Assembly: GCF_963576675.1 (NCBI RefSeq)
Contig: NC_088910.1
Span: 87,488,104 to 87,552,103, forward strand
Source: Euphorbia lathyris
Taxonomy: Eukaryota > Streptophyta > Magnoliopsida > Malpighiales > Euphorbiaceae
Direction of reading: 5' to 3'
Length of the DNA: 64,000 nt
Shown: in pieces, positions 9,496 through 21,293 of the stretch
How positions within the stretch are numbered: the first letter of the stretch is position 1
Layout: each line of letters opens with the position of its first letter
Translations under genes and position numbers: made by a program
The notes under the pieces: generated by a model
What the model was told of the DNA's origin: nothing
Seen by the model: the letters and a program-made list of their open reading frames with translations, nothing else
The model's database searches: none

Positions 9496-11909
9496 GTGGT
9501 CAACCTCAGCAGAGGTAGCATATCCCATGTTTACTGCAGACAGAGCATTTATTTGGCCTTGGAGGGAATCTATGTGATTCACCATCATTAATTGCAGTTC
9601 AGCCAGCTTCACTATGGGGTCTTGCTTGGGTTGTTGAGATTGAACAATTGTCATGACACTCACAAGATCTTTGAGACCCTTGATCTCATTCAGGAGCTGA
9701 GTGACAGAAGAAAGTTGTGTTGACTCAACATTAACGAACCCAGCAGCATTGGCATGAGAGGGATTCAAATCCTGGAGAATGGATTGAGCTGAGTCAATGA
9801 TTCGACGCCCAGACTCAGTAGCATTTAGGTAGGCATAAGTTGCCTCAGGAGTTCGCTCAGCGGCCGGTTTTGGAATAGTACCAGATGGTGGAGGAGTAGG
9901 TTGTTTACCAGAACCAGATGGGCCAGCATGGTCAACGGCTGGACTTTTGTTTAAGTCAGCACCAGGAACTGACTGTTCAACATTCTGCGAAATTGTCTTA
10001 GGAAGAGGTGGATCGGCAGAGATGTTGACCTGCACAGTATCATTCTGAAGTTGAGTTGGTGCAGGAGGAGTTACTTCAGAACTTACATGGACATGATTTT
10101 CCTTTGCTTGCTCACCTTCTTGAGCAGCTTGAACTTCGAGCTCCTGCTCGGCAGAGATTGGATTTTCAGGAGTCTTGGCATGTTCCTCAATATGAGTAAC
10201 AGAGGCTTGCTTTTGTGTGAATTGATCTAGAGTTGGCTCGATGACGGAGGAGAAGAATTCGTACTGAAGTCTAGTTAGGTCAGTAATTGGTTCTCTAAGT
10301 GGAGAATCAGCCAATAGGTCTAGGGAGTTGGACTTGTGAGCTTTGTGTTTGAAACGCTTTTCAGAACTGACCGTTTTGGTTTGAGGTGAGGGGTCAGTAG
10401 CGATTGAGTCAAGAGACTCAGATGAAGAATTTAGCTTTAGGTCAGCATTAAAGCTTCTCACAGTTTGAACTCTTACCATTTGGTCAGCTTGTAGTTCAGT
10501 TGGCTCAGCATCAACTGACTTAGTTTGCCCAGCAGCATTCTTATCTTGCTCATCATCAACATTGGCTGTTTGCTCAGCATCAAACTGTCCTCTAAAATCT
10601 CCCAATTCATTTTCCTGGTCAGAAGGGGTTTTCTCAAGGTCAATCTCTTGGCTTCTCACGAAGTGGGAATCGTCAGAGACAAAAAAGCCAAGAGGGGCAG
10701 CATCAATTGGACTCAGACCAGAAGATCTCTTCTTCATTCTCAGAGGTGTTTCCGGAGTATCCTCAGTTTCTTCTTCCTCAGCCACAACGGGCCTTTTCCC
10801 AGCTGACTTAGCTTGCTCAGTAGCAGCTTTCTGTTCGCTTGACACAAAACGAATTTTCTTTGGAACCGTGTTGACATCCTTCGTGGCTTGGTCAACTTTC
10901 CGCTTTTTATCTTGCCTAGTGCGGTCAGTACGAGGTTGCTCCACAACCTTCTTTCCCTTCTTGGTCGGCATAGCTTGTGCTTCTTCAACCGCCGCCCCTT
11001 TTCCTTTCCTCGGTACAATTGGTTGGTCATAAGCCAAGCCGAATAGAATACCTGCAGAAATCTCCATACCCCAAACTTGAATTTCTTCTGCTAAGCTCAC
11101 TCGGTGATCTTGAAGGATCTTTGTAATAAGGGACCCCAACCTGAGTGTCCCTGTGCTCCGCTTAAATCCGCCGATAAGGAATACATGCATGTTGAGTGGC
11201 TGGCAGGTCAGCATGTGCCATATGAAGCACTGCTCGAAGTTAGATGCAAAGGATTGAGCATTGATCTTGGGGTAGATGAAGTTGGTCAGAATGTAGTGAG
11301 CCATATTTTGATTTTGACCCATACACGTACTGGCTATTTCTCCCTTGTGCTCCTTCGGTTTGCAAAATCCAACGGGGTAGTCGATTTTACCGGAATCGTT
11401 TGTGGTTCTGAGTTCGGCTCCTTCGTTCTTTAGATTTAGTAGTGTAGCGAGATAAGGAGGGTTAACAAAGATCCTCTTCCCTTTGACCTCAGTGACCATG
11501 TAGTCACTGTTATCGTTAGCAGCTTGCAAGTTGGCATAGAATTCCATGTGGCTTCACGGATAGAGAATAACCCAGTCCAACCATCCTTAGAGATCCATTC
11601 GCAGAAGGGCTTTTCAGCTTCGACAAACCCTTTAGAGAACCAACGGGAGCGATCAATTTTCCATCCCCTAACGCTGCCGAAAACTGGAGAATAGGTTCTT
11701 TCTGGTTCTTTCTTTTCCTTCTTCTTCTTCCTTTTCGAAGAGGTTGCGAGGTCAGCTTGGGGGCTCTTGCTCGGAGTTTGGTCATGCTGACCTTGTCCTT
11801 GAGACTTGGTGGGGGTTTCGTCGTATTCCTGCTGAGCAAAAGATGCAGGGTTTTCATCGGAGTGATTTTCGTCATAACCAGCTCCGGAGATGTTTTGGGA
11901 ATCCGACAT
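9496..11909 (-). pseudogene. Copia env-position ORF, N-terminal and central part (one frameshift)
   Basis: Translation probably starts at 11,909 (MSDSQNISG). The first about 120 residues run in one frame; near 11,545 a single-base change moves the reading to the frame of 11,547-9,496, which stays open for over 680 residues. A basic cluster follows the N-terminus (KRKKKKEKKE). A more ordered region (about residues 120-330) contains LATLLNLKNEGAEL and FWHMLTCQPL-type hydrophobic words. The rest is a long acidic, Q/E/S/T-rich disordered stretch with helical segments near its end (LNEIKGLKDLVSVM). Together with 2,381-3,006 the product would be about 1,000 residues. It occupies the env-like position of Sireviruses; no signal peptide or transmembrane helix is evident. 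Confidence 0.78.
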
Positions 11910-12425
11910 GATTTTTAGGGATTCTTTGAGAGTATTTGAAGATTAGGGATTTAGATAGAAATCAATTTGCCAGGGATTTCAAAGTGTAAGGAGATGTGAG
12001 TGGGAATTCGTCCACTATTTATAGAGGGTCGAGTTGATCTGGAACGTTGGAGGAGCCGTTTTACCTCGAGATGATCAAACGACAATAATCTGGCATTTAT
12101 GACATGTTCGGCGCATTTGTTTTCTTAATTATTGCGATTACGTCATCCTAGGTGGCTATTTATGGCGCGTGTGCTAGCATTTAATGTTAAATGGATTTTA
12201 CTCAGTATTTGGAATTCTAAACGTTTGAAATACTGAGTGCTCAGTTTTACGTAGAAGAGATTTTCATACAGAAGTAACTCAGCCTGTAGTAATCACTTAG
12301 CATGTATGTCTAGTCAGCATAAGGTGATTCTATGTTATTCAGTTTAGCTCAGTTTGAGTAAGTTACTTAGCATGCATTAACTACTCGGCATATAGTATAA
12401 TCACTCAGTATTGATCAAGAATTTA
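11910..12425 (-). other. Copia spacer between pol and the env-position ORF
   Basis: About 515 bp without coding capacity. From 12,181 to 12,420 the words CTCAG(C/T), GTCAGC and CTTAGCAT recur roughly ten times. The spacer may hold the leader of the env-position ORF, but no splice signal can be assigned. Confidence 0.55.
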
Positions 12426-14831
12426 TTAAACAGGATTACACATACCGATAGCTTCCCTTAATATGCTGAATTGCTCACGAGCCAGAGGCTTAGTGAAGAT
12501 ATCCGCAAGCTGTTCATCTGTTGGTATGTAGGTCAGCTTGATCTCACATTTAAGTACATGATCTCTAATGAAGTGATGCCTTATGTTGACATGCTTCATC
12601 CTGCTGTATTGGATTGGATTTTTCGATAGGTCAATAGCGCTTTTGTTATCGCATTTGACTTCAATTGTTTCTGTTTTGACACCGTAATCCTCAAGTTGTT
12701 GCTTAATCCATAGGACTTGGGCCACACAGCTTCCAGCAGCAATGTACTCAGCTTCAGTTGTAGACAGGGCAACTGATGACTGCTTCTTGTTGAACTAAGA
12801 CACTAGACAGCTTCCAAGGAAGTGACATCCTCCAGAAGTACTCTTACGCTCTAGCTTGTCCCGTACGTAGTCAGCATCAGTGTATCCAATGAGTGTGAAG
12901 TCATTTGAGTTTGGATACCACAAACCTGCATTAATTGAGCTCTGCAAATATCTAAAAATTCTTTTCACAGCTATAAGGTGTGATTCTCTAGGGGTCAGCT
13001 TGGTATCTAGCGCAATAGCATACTGAGTACTGAATATCAGGTCTACTAGCAGTAAGATAGAGTAGTGAGCCAATCATACCTCGATATAACTTATTGTATA
13101 CTGACTTACCTTTCTCATCCGTGCACAGGACAGTATCAGTACCCATTGGGGTTGATATGGGCTTACAATCTTCCATATCGAATTTCTTTAACATTTCTTT
13201 GGCGTACTTAGACTGACTAATGAAGACGCCATTCTTCCCTTACTTGATTTGAAGGCCAAAGAAGAAGTTGAGTTCGCCCATCATAGACATTTCGAACTCA
13301 GTTTGCATCTGTTTACTAAATTCTTTGCACATAGATTCGTCAGTAGCACCAAATATTATATCATCTACGTAAATTTGTGCAAGCAGGGTATTTTTACCCT
13401 TCTTCTTAATGAATAAGGTTGTGTCAGCTTTGCCTTTGACATAGTTCCTGGTCAGCAGGAAATTGGTCAACCTCTCATACCAAGCACGAGGTGCTTGTTT
13501 CAGGCCGTACAAGGCCTTCTTGAGTTTATAAACATGGTTTGGACACTTTGGATCTTCAAACCCAAGAGGTTGACTAACATATACCTCTTCGTTTATAAAT
13601 CCATTAAGAAAAGCACTTTTGACATCCATTTGATATAGTTTGAAATTCATGAAACTAACATATGCACACCGTATACGTATAGCCTCTAACCTAGCAACGG
13701 GAGCAAAGGTCTCACCATAGTCAATGCCCTCTTGCTGACTATAGCCTTGGGCTACAAGTCGGGCTTTGTTTCTAACTACATTGCCTTGCTTATCTAGCTT
13801 ATTTCTAAAGACCCACTTAGTTCCTATGGTCTTTTGATTCCTAGGTTTTGGTACTAAATCCCATTCCTCATTTCTTTTGAACTGATCAAGCTCCTCTTGC
13901 ATAGCATTGATCCAATGTTCGTCGTGCTCAGCTTCAGCAAAATTCTTTGGCTCATGAACTGAGACGAATGCAACATTGCTGAGATATTTTCTAAACTGAT
14001 CTCTTGTCATTAGCTTGTTGTCAGCAGCATCAAGAATGGACTTCTCCGAATGTCCTCTTGGAATTTTTATTTCTTTGGGTAATGTTGAGTTGTCTGGAAT
14101 AGGTGTTTCTACAATATCTGCAGGAGTAGATTGGTCAGTGAAGGTAATGTCTGTTTCGTGTTTACCTTTGGTCAGCCCTTGTACTGATGACTCAACGGCT
14201 GGAATTTGGTCAGCAGAAGTTGAGCTTGGTTCTTCTTCGGTAGATTGAATTGTCTTTCCTGCAGGGTCAGTTTCATCGAACTCGATATGGACAGACTCTT
14301 CTACAACTTGAGTTCGTTTGTTATACACCCTATATGCTTTACTGTTAGTTGAGTATCCGAGAAAGATTGCTTCGTCAGCTTTAGCATCAAATTTAGCAAG
14401 GTTATCTTTTGTGTTGAGTATAAAGCATTTACACCCAAAGGCACGAAAGTAGCCAATATTGGGCTTCCGTCCTTTCCAAAGTTCATATGGGATTTTCTTA
14501 AGAATAGGTCTAACTAAAGCCCTATTGAGTATATAGTATGTTGTGTGGACAGCTTCACCCCAGAAATACTTTGTAAGCCTATTTTCGCTCAGCATTGTCC
14601 TAGCAATTTCGACAATTGTTCTGTTCTTCCTTTCAACAACCCCATTTTGTTGAGGTGTTCTAAGAGCAGAGAAGTTATGGTCAATGCCACTGACTTCACA
14701 GAATTCATCAAACTGTTGGTTTTTGAATTCTCCGCCATTATCACTTCTAATATGAGCTACTCTTAGGTCTTTGTCATTTTCAAGCTTTTTAATCAATGTT
14801 GTGAACATCTCAAATGTTTCATCCTTGCTAC
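12426..14831 (-). pseudogene. Copia pol: integrase C-terminal half, reverse transcriptase and RNase H
   Basis: The frame enters from the Gypsy C breakpoint at 14,831 with integrase residues RSDNGGEF (second catalytic Asp) and QNGVVERKN (catalytic Glu). Then come the GKG-type C-terminal region, RT with the [11 protein letters not shown] and YVDD catalytic motifs, the SRPDIQYSV connection and RNase H (TEAEYIAA, KCDNKSAI, KHVNIRHHFIRD), ending at 12,426. Damage: a stop at 13,240 where Gln is expected (LQIK-stop-GKNG), a one-base insertion near 12,985 in the C-run of GACCCCTAGA, and a stop at 12,795 where Trp is expected. The catalytic residues themselves survive. Confidence 0.93.
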
Positions 14832-16391
14832 TGTTGAGCGATTTCCGCAAGTGCACGGTTTCGCTTGTAGTAATAAAAATATCGATCCCACAGGGATACG
14901 TTTTTTAACGAAAAAACTTATTTTTTGAATCTGTTAATTTCGAACTAGTTAGATTTACTATTAAATGTAAATGAAAAGTGAAAATTGGTTTAATTGAATT
15001 TAGGAAATTTGTTTAATTGAATTTGTGAACTTTGAGTATTTGAAAATGCTGGAATAAGATTTTATATTTAGAATAAATCGATTGTTAGAAAGGTCTTCTG
15101 ATTTTAAGGATGAATTTTAGAAAACAGGAACATTTAGAACTTTTTAGAAAAACGAATGAATTTATTCATTTGCATTAAGCAAAGAAAACAACTTAAACTT
15201 TGTATCAATTATGATGATGAAATAAATGACAGAACCTCTAATTAATTGGCTTTGAACGCGACAAAACCCTTTCGGGATAGTTGCCCTTACTCAAATTAAA
15301 ACTCTTTCGAGATGATAATTTGCCTAAGTGTTCAACAAAGTTTCCTTGTAATGATTTTGAATTCAAGTGCATATTAATGAAAACACCAGCCTCACTTATA
15401 TTGGATTGGTTACCATAAGTGCTGCATAACGATTTGTCGAATAGAACGGACTTTATTAGATGAAATATAAATTGATACAAGTTTACAGAGAACAAGGAGC
15501 ATCGAGTTCTTCGAGGGCGTGCAAGTGAAGGGCTTGATCGGTTCCGCTTCCTTGGGTTTCCTAAGAGGTTGTCAGGCTCAGGGGCGAACACTCTACTCAA
15601 TCTTCTCGCTGTAACTTCGTAATAGGGATTCGGTCGGCCACTACCATGATGCAAACTAAAACTGGAACAATGTCTAAACGCTACTGAGTTGTAATTAAAC
15701 TATAAACAATATGTGTACCTCATCTTGTTTTGTACAGAATCTAATTTCTAACTCTCGAAATGTGTTTACTTAGAACTTCGACATAAGTTCTACGCTCTGA
15801 TTCTATATCTATATTATAACATTTCACTGCACTTTTTCTCAACATCAACTCTTTATTTATAGATGTTGAAGGGTTGTGTTTGAAGTGATGTATCCGTTGG
15901 TTAAGAGTCGTGTCCGTTGTGAAAGGACGTCTTTATCCACTTGAACGAACGCGTTTTTTGGATTTTCAGCATGTGTTAAATGCTCTTTGTAAATTTTCTG
16001 CACTTACCGAGGATGGTAATCCGCGGCCGTGAATGACGTAGCATTGAGTTGAGCTTCGAACGAAGGGGAGAAATAGCTATACCACGCGTGTCGCGGCCGC
16101 GGGTTGAGGATCCACTGTCGCGGCCCGGTGATTTTTCTCACTTCTTAGCTTTCATTCGTGTCTTCGACTTGGCGCTTTCGATTTACGTCGTCTTTGACTC
16201 CTTTTGTAGGGTTTTTCTTCTGTTTTATATCCTTTTTCGTTCCTATTTGGATTTTACCAAATATTTAGGTACCTTGCAAGAAAGAAAGATATTCGAGAGT
16301 AAAAGTAATCTAAACAGATATAAATAACACGAATTTGTAATAAAAATGATGTAAATGTTAATGATATTTTAGGTATATTTTGGGCTTAACA
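14832..16391 (-). repeat. Gypsy C 3' LTR (1,560 bp)
   Basis: On the minus strand it starts TGTTAAGCCC and ends CGCTCAACA. A TATA box for minus-strand transcription (TATAAATA) is at 15,854-15,861. GC palindromes lie upstream of it, at 16,020-16,031 (CCGCGGCCGTG), 16,091-16,102 (TCGCGGCCGCGG) and 16,115-16,127 (GTCGCGGCCCGG). The adjoining sequence at 16,392-16,405 gives the polypurine tract AAGTGTGGAGATTT. Confidence 0.93.
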
Positions 16392-17785
16392 AATCTCCAC
16401 ACTTAATCTTTTGCTAGTCCCGAGCAAAATTTCACTGAATTTATTCCTTAACTAATCTCTTTATGAAAATAAAACATATATCTTTGTGATAAGCCGAAAA
16501 GACTAACTTTGCATGGCAAATTTATACGCAAAATATCAAACTAACTTAGTATAAGTACGATATATCATTCGTCTTGTATTTCAATGTTTAAATTGAAGTA
16601 TTCGGGACGATGTAAGCACGCATGTTATTGAGTCTTTCATCTCAAGGCATTTCAAAGCACCAAATTTCCTTTCCCAAACTTGAATTATTATATATGAGTA
16701 TTAAGTTTAATTTATTTGCTTAGTTACGCCCGTGATAAGGGTGGTCTCGATCGTAACTTTATATGCATTTGTTTTTTGTTCGCTTAAGAGGTACCGACCA
16801 TGCCATGGGTGGACGCAATCGTTACTTTAAACTTTAAACACGCTTAATTTTTTAATTTTTTTATTATTTAAATGTTCCTTTCATACCTCGATTGTGATAA
16901 GGGTGGTCGCAACCGTGGCCAAAAGTACGCTTTATTTATTAATTTCTTCCCTTTCATACCTCGACTGTGATAAGGTTGGTCTCAATCGTGGCCAAAAGTT
17001 AAGAATACGATTTATTGATTATAACTTGGGAAAAAGAAAATTAGCACATTCATCCTATATTGACTTAAAATTCAACATGTATTATGGCTATAGTTTCCTT
17101 AAAAACTTCAATTGGTGTTAATGTAAGACAATCAAAACCGAGCTAAAAATTGTTAGTTTAATTTAATGCCTATAAACCTAATTGAAAATTTAAAATAAGA
17201 TTTATTATATCATGAATTTCATGATATGAAATAGAGATTGAAAATAAAGAATTTTTACTTAAATACATTTACTCGAGACAATTTTTACTTAAAATCGTGT
17301 CGAAGATTTGTGAAAATTTTGAAAAATATTACCCGTATAGAAATATTTATTTCTATCGATAATGATAACCTAAAAATAATCATAAAAATTTTAACTTATG
17401 ATTAATTTATAAATGTAAAAATGATATTTCATAAAAAATGTTAATTTTTTCATTTGTTGCAATATACTTAAAAGTTTAGTAACGATTGAAAACAAATGTT
17501 GCATACATTCATTCATTCATTTGCATACATTCGTTCATTCATTCGTTTGTATAAAAATGATATATGTATATATCTCCTCCCACAATTAAATTGGACCATG
17601 TCCTCATTGGTGCAAAAATGGAGATAAAACGTTAAAGATAAAACAAACGGAAAGAAATGAAAGATATAGCAAAGAAAACAAGCATCATAAAATTAAATTA
17701 AAACTGAAATTGTACGAAACATAAGAAAATAAAAATGTACGAAACTGAAATGAAAACAAGATAAGATAAAAATAAAAGATAAAAC
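16392..17785 (-). other. Gypsy C 3' non-coding region with tandem repeats
   Basis: This lies between the stop of the second ORF-1-type gene and the 3' LTR. About four diverged copies of a unit holding GTGATAAGG-GTGGTC-CAA/GA-CGT lie at about 16,725-17,000. The two best copies (tcatacctcga...) start at 16,881 and 16,954, 73 bp apart. The rest is AT-rich, with a short cattcattcatt tract near 17,510-17,550. Confidence 0.65.
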
Positions 17786-18991
17786 CTAAGCATGCGGCGG
17801 GGAATTCGGAGGTGTTGGTGAAGTTTCCACATTTCGGCGTCGGAAAAACGAAAGCATCCGATACCGAGTCGATCTATGCGCACGCCTCAAAGAATTGAGG
17901 TTGTCATTCATCACCATGTTGTTCTCCACCAAATCATCAATTCTTAAATTCATTTGTCTATTATTGGCATTGATTTGGTTCAAAATTCTCCTTAAATCCA
18001 CCGGATCATTATCTTGTGTTGCTTGGGCTTGTGGGGCATCTTCCGCTCCGTCCTCCGCTCCTTCTTCTTCGGTACCTACATTATGAGAACTAGAAGCACC
18101 TCCACCTATAGTGCCACGAAGATGAGCAATACGAGTAGCATAAGAAATAAAAACCGGAGGAGCCGCAAAAACCAACAAATGAGCCCGCTCAAGAGCCGCA
18201 ATGTCCAAAACCGGAACATATCCATGGTAGGTGGACATATCAAAAATAGACAATTCATCCCGTGCTCCCAAAACAATAGCGGTTATGAAATTACCGAGAG
18301 GGACTTGAGTGGTATGAGCCCTCGAAGCACGATATAAATTGTCAAAAATCATTCCAATGCTATCAACCCGTAAACCCTTGAACAAACAATCCCAAACAAA
18401 CAAATCCCGGACTTGAATCTTCGAACTCTCAACACGACCAAAAAGTGAAAAACTCAAATATTTGTGAAAGAAAAACACACAATTGTTCTTAATCAATTTG
18501 CTTGAAGTGTTTTTAGAATCAAAAGAAGTTTGGTCGGAAAGAGTTTGCCAAAAAGAGTTATTGTCAAAATCTCGAGGCTTATCATAAAAATCACTAGTAG
18601 GGAAACCAAACATGTTACCCATAACTTCATAATCAACGGTATAGGTGACACCATTATTCCGAAAAGAAATTTCAGTCCTCTTTTTGTTCATCGTCAAAGT
18701 AACCAAAAATTCAACCATATACTCTTGAATTTGTGGAAAACGCATAGAAGCAAAAGTTTCCCATCCCAAAGTTTCAATAAAAGCAGTAATTTGTGTAGTG
18801 AAGTTCAACTTCCTTACCGAATCAAAGTCAAGAAACTGCATATCCACGAACTTACGATTAGCGTTTGAAAAGTGCTTGAAACGTCCAACTTCTTCTTCAG
18901 AATGAATGTCGAAATAAGCCCCGCAACTAATCCTTAGGCGATTAGCCTCAGTGACAGCCGGCTTGTGTCCAACACGCTTTGCTCTAGGCAT
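17786..18991 (-). CDS. ATHILA ORF-1-type protein 2 of Gypsy C (401 aa, intact)
   Basis: An uninterrupted frame from ATG at 18,991 to a stop at 17,786. The core (about residues 25-270) resembles the Arabidopsis retrotransposon ORF-1 (ATHILA) domain: ETLGWETFASMRFPQI, then FRNNGVTYTVDYEVMGNMFG, then FFHKYLSFSLFGR and VPLGNFITAIVLGA. The C-terminal about 115 residues are acidic, then a predicted coiled coil with repeated N, L and I (RRILNQINANNRQMNLRIDD), then a basic patch (SFFRRRN) and a Pro-rich end. No membrane segment is visible. It shares the landmarks of its neighbour at 20,071-21,018, so the two are paralogues. Biochemical function is not known to me. No promoter was identified; it could be read from the LTR by splicing. 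Confidence 0.85.
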   Translation of the reverse strand: MPRAKRVGHKPAVTEANRLRISCGAYFDIHSEEEVGRFKHFSNANRKFVDMQFLDFDSVRKLNFTTQITAFIETLGWETFASMRFPQIQEYMVEFLVTLTMNKKRTEISFRNNGVTYTVDYEVMGNMFGFPTSDFYDKPRDFDNNSFWQTLSDQTSFDSKNTSSKLIKNNCVFFFHKYLSFSLFGRVESSKIQVRDLFVWDCLFKGLRVDSIGMIFDNLYRASRAHTTQVPLGNFITAIVLGARDELSIFDMSTYHGYVPVLDIAALERAHLLVFAAPPVFISYATRIAHLRGTIGGGASSSHNVGTEEEGAEDGAEDAPQAQATQDNDPVDLRRILNQINANNRQMNLRIDDLVENNMVMNDNLNSLRRAHRSTRYRMLSFFRRRNVETSPTPPNSPPHA

Positions 18992-20070
18992 GGTTATGGT
19001 GTTTAGGGTTTAGAGAAAAAGATGAAAAGAGAGAAAAGCTTGAGGTTGAAGATGAAGTAGAAGTGTTGTATGTAGACTTGAATTGAAAAGGGGTAAGTGA
19101 TTAAAAAGGGTAATGATGAAATTGGGAAGAGTAAAAGTGAAGTATTGGGAAGAGGTAAGAGTAGGGAATTGGTTAAAATTGGAGGTGGTGTAAGGTTTGT
19201 GTAAGGAATAGGTATATATATAGGGTTTGAAGAGGAAGTTTAATAGGTAGAGTAGGAATAGGAAGAGTAATGAGTATAGTTGGAATAGGAAGAGGTGTAA
19301 GTAGAGGAGGAATAGGAAGAGTAATATGTAGAGGTTGAATAGGAAAAAGGTTGAAAATTAGGCCAAAAATCCGGACTTGGAGTTGCCTTTAACACGCGTG
19401 TCGCGGTCGTGGATGTGTATCTGCGGCCGCGGATCGCGTTTTTCAACCAATTTTTTCTTTGAATTGTTGTGGGAATTTGCTGAAGTTACCGAGAAATACA
19501 CCATTCGCGGCCGCGAATCGCGTTTGGCAGCGAATTTTTTGTCTGAATTTGGAGTAAATTTGCTGAAGTTACCGAGAATCCATTAATTCTCGGCCGCGGA
19601 TCACCTCGTGGCTACCCAAATTCTGCATATTAACTTCATTTCGTGCATTTTCTTGATAAATCCTATCCTGAACTCCTTAAAAATGTTATCTGTACTTAAA
19701 AACATAAATATAAAACATTAAATGATAAGGAAAACCAAAGGTGTATCCTTATTAATGGAAAAATAAATGAAAAATGCTTTAATTAATGGATGTTAAATTA
19801 AGAATAGGAAAGGTTTGGAACTAAAATTAATTGAAGCATTTATGTGCATGTATTAATGTAAGTTAAATGAATCTTTATTTAAGGAATTGAAACTTAGTTA
19901 TTAATCATTTAATTAGTAATGAATGGATTAAGTTTGCATTTAATAAGTGCATTAGTTTAGAATTATGGAATTAAATGTTAGTTTAACCAAATAATCAAAA
20001 ACAGGAAATAATGCAAAAGAGAAAGATTTTTATTGAATAGAAACATATTTACAAACAAACGAAACAAAAG
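18992..20070 (-). other. Gypsy C spacer between the two ORF-1-type genes, with GC palindromes
   Basis: About 1.08 kb, non-coding. It contains a purine-biased plus-strand tract (19,015-19,370) with repeated aggaataggaagagtaa words, then CGCGGCCGCG-type palindromes: 19,401-19,412, 19,433-19,442, a perfect 14-bp palindrome TTCGCGGCCGCGAA at 19,504-19,517, and 19,589-19,600. A hairpin CCGAGAAT / ATTCTCGG (6-nt loop) lies at 19,572-19,593. Confidence 0.75.
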
Positions 20071-21018
20071 CTATGCTAAAAATTCGTCCCTTTCAATCGG
20101 GATTTTCGTAGCCCTATAGCGTTCTATTTTCAACTGCACGAAGGCTTGACGTTCTTGTGCAGAAAGAAAATTGGGTCCTGATCGAAATACTCGTTTCACT
20201 AGACCTTCATATTCTAAAAACTCATAGTCTAGCATTGGGAAAGATTCAGCATCACTCCAAGGAACAGAAATACTTCCCTTGGTCCCTAGAATTATTCCAC
20301 ATACAATATTCCCGAATCCAACCTTCTTAGCCTTGGATCTAGATGCGGCAACAAGACCCTCCATCAGAATTTTTGAAGAATCAACCACGTTGCCTTGAAA
20401 TATATCACCAAGGACATAAAGATCAGATTCTTGGACGACACTACTGAACGTGCGACCGAACAGGCTGTGACTCAGAAACTTATGCAAATATAGCATAGAG
20501 TTGGAATAGAAAGACTTATTATAGGCAAGTTTTGGGTGGAAAGGCCAGATGCCGGTGAGCATTCGCCAAATATCAGTGGACGTCATATCTCTTCCATGAT
20601 GACGTTTGGTAGTATCCTTCAAGGGAAAACCAAACCAAGCATGCAATTCAGGATATCCAAAAGTGAAAGTTTTGCCATCCCGATGAAAACTAAGACGCAC
20701 CCGACGCTTGTTAACAAAGCGAACCGTACAGAAGAACTCTAATATCCAGTCTCCAATTATAGGAAACTTCATATCAACAAATCTGGTCCATCCTAAACGT
20801 TCCATGTAGCGACTCATATCTTCTTTAATTCCCAACTGATCGTTAAGAAAGTCATCCATGTATAGCATTCCGACAAAGAATGTGTATCGAAGCTTCAAGA
20901 AGCGCCTTCCCTCATCATGATTGAAAATAGGAAAGTTACATCCGTAACGCTCTGATATATCAACATGCTTATTGCGTGAAGCAATAACTTTCTTAGATGA
21001 AGTGTTTGAGGAAGTCAT
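20071..21018 (-). CDS. ATHILA ORF-1-type protein 1 of Gypsy C (315 aa, intact)
   Basis: An uninterrupted frame from ATG at 21,018 (MTSSNTSSKK) to a stop at 20,071. The domain landmarks parallel protein 2: MERLGWTRFVDMKFPII, SFHRDGKTFTFGYPELHAWFGFP, YLHKFLSHSLFGR, VGFGNIVCGIILGTKG. Unlike protein 2 it ends shortly after the domain (FVQLKIERYRATKI) and lacks the acidic and coiled-coil tail. The spacing of landmarks is conserved, so a duplication of one ancestral ORF followed by strong divergence is the simplest reading. It lies downstream of gag-pro on the sense strand of the element. Function unknown; ATHILA ORF-1 proteins have been discussed as env-position genes, but nothing here shows membrane insertion. 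Confidence 0.86.
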   Translation of the reverse strand: MTSSNTSSKKVIASRNKHVDISERYGCNFPIFNHDEGRRFLKLRYTFFVGMLYMDDFLNDQLGIKEDMSRYMERLGWTRFVDMKFPIIGDWILEFFCTVRFVNKRRVRLSFHRDGKTFTFGYPELHAWFGFPLKDTTKRHHGRDMTSTDIWRMLTGIWPFHPKLAYNKSFYSNSMLYLHKFLSHSLFGRTFSSVVQESDLYVLGDIFQGNVVDSSKILMEGLVAASRSKAKKVGFGNIVCGIILGTKGSISVPWSDAESFPMLDYEFLEYEGLVKRVFRSGPNFLSAQERQAFVQLKIERYRATKIPIERDEFLA

Positions 21019-21293
21019 GGTGTTTGGAATGATTAAGGAAGAAAGGTTCTGAACTTAATTTCTGGGTTGTTGAATGGTAAGAAAATCAGAGAATTGTTCT
21101 GATAGAGATGAAAAGAAAGTGACAGAAAACTGAACCTCTAGAACCTATTTATAAAATCCTAGGACGAAAAGAGGTGTTGTTTTTGAAATGAAAAGGCATG
21201 AAACAACCCTTTTAGAAATGAAGAAACTTAATGCTTCGTTTCTGAAGAGTTGCATCTGCTGGAAAAATGGTCAATTTTTGCATAATTTCCCCA

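Noticed and set aside
18014..18868. Plus-strand frames opposite the Gypsy C ORF-1-type gene 2
   Set aside because: Antisense shadows of an intact, recognisable minus-strand gene.
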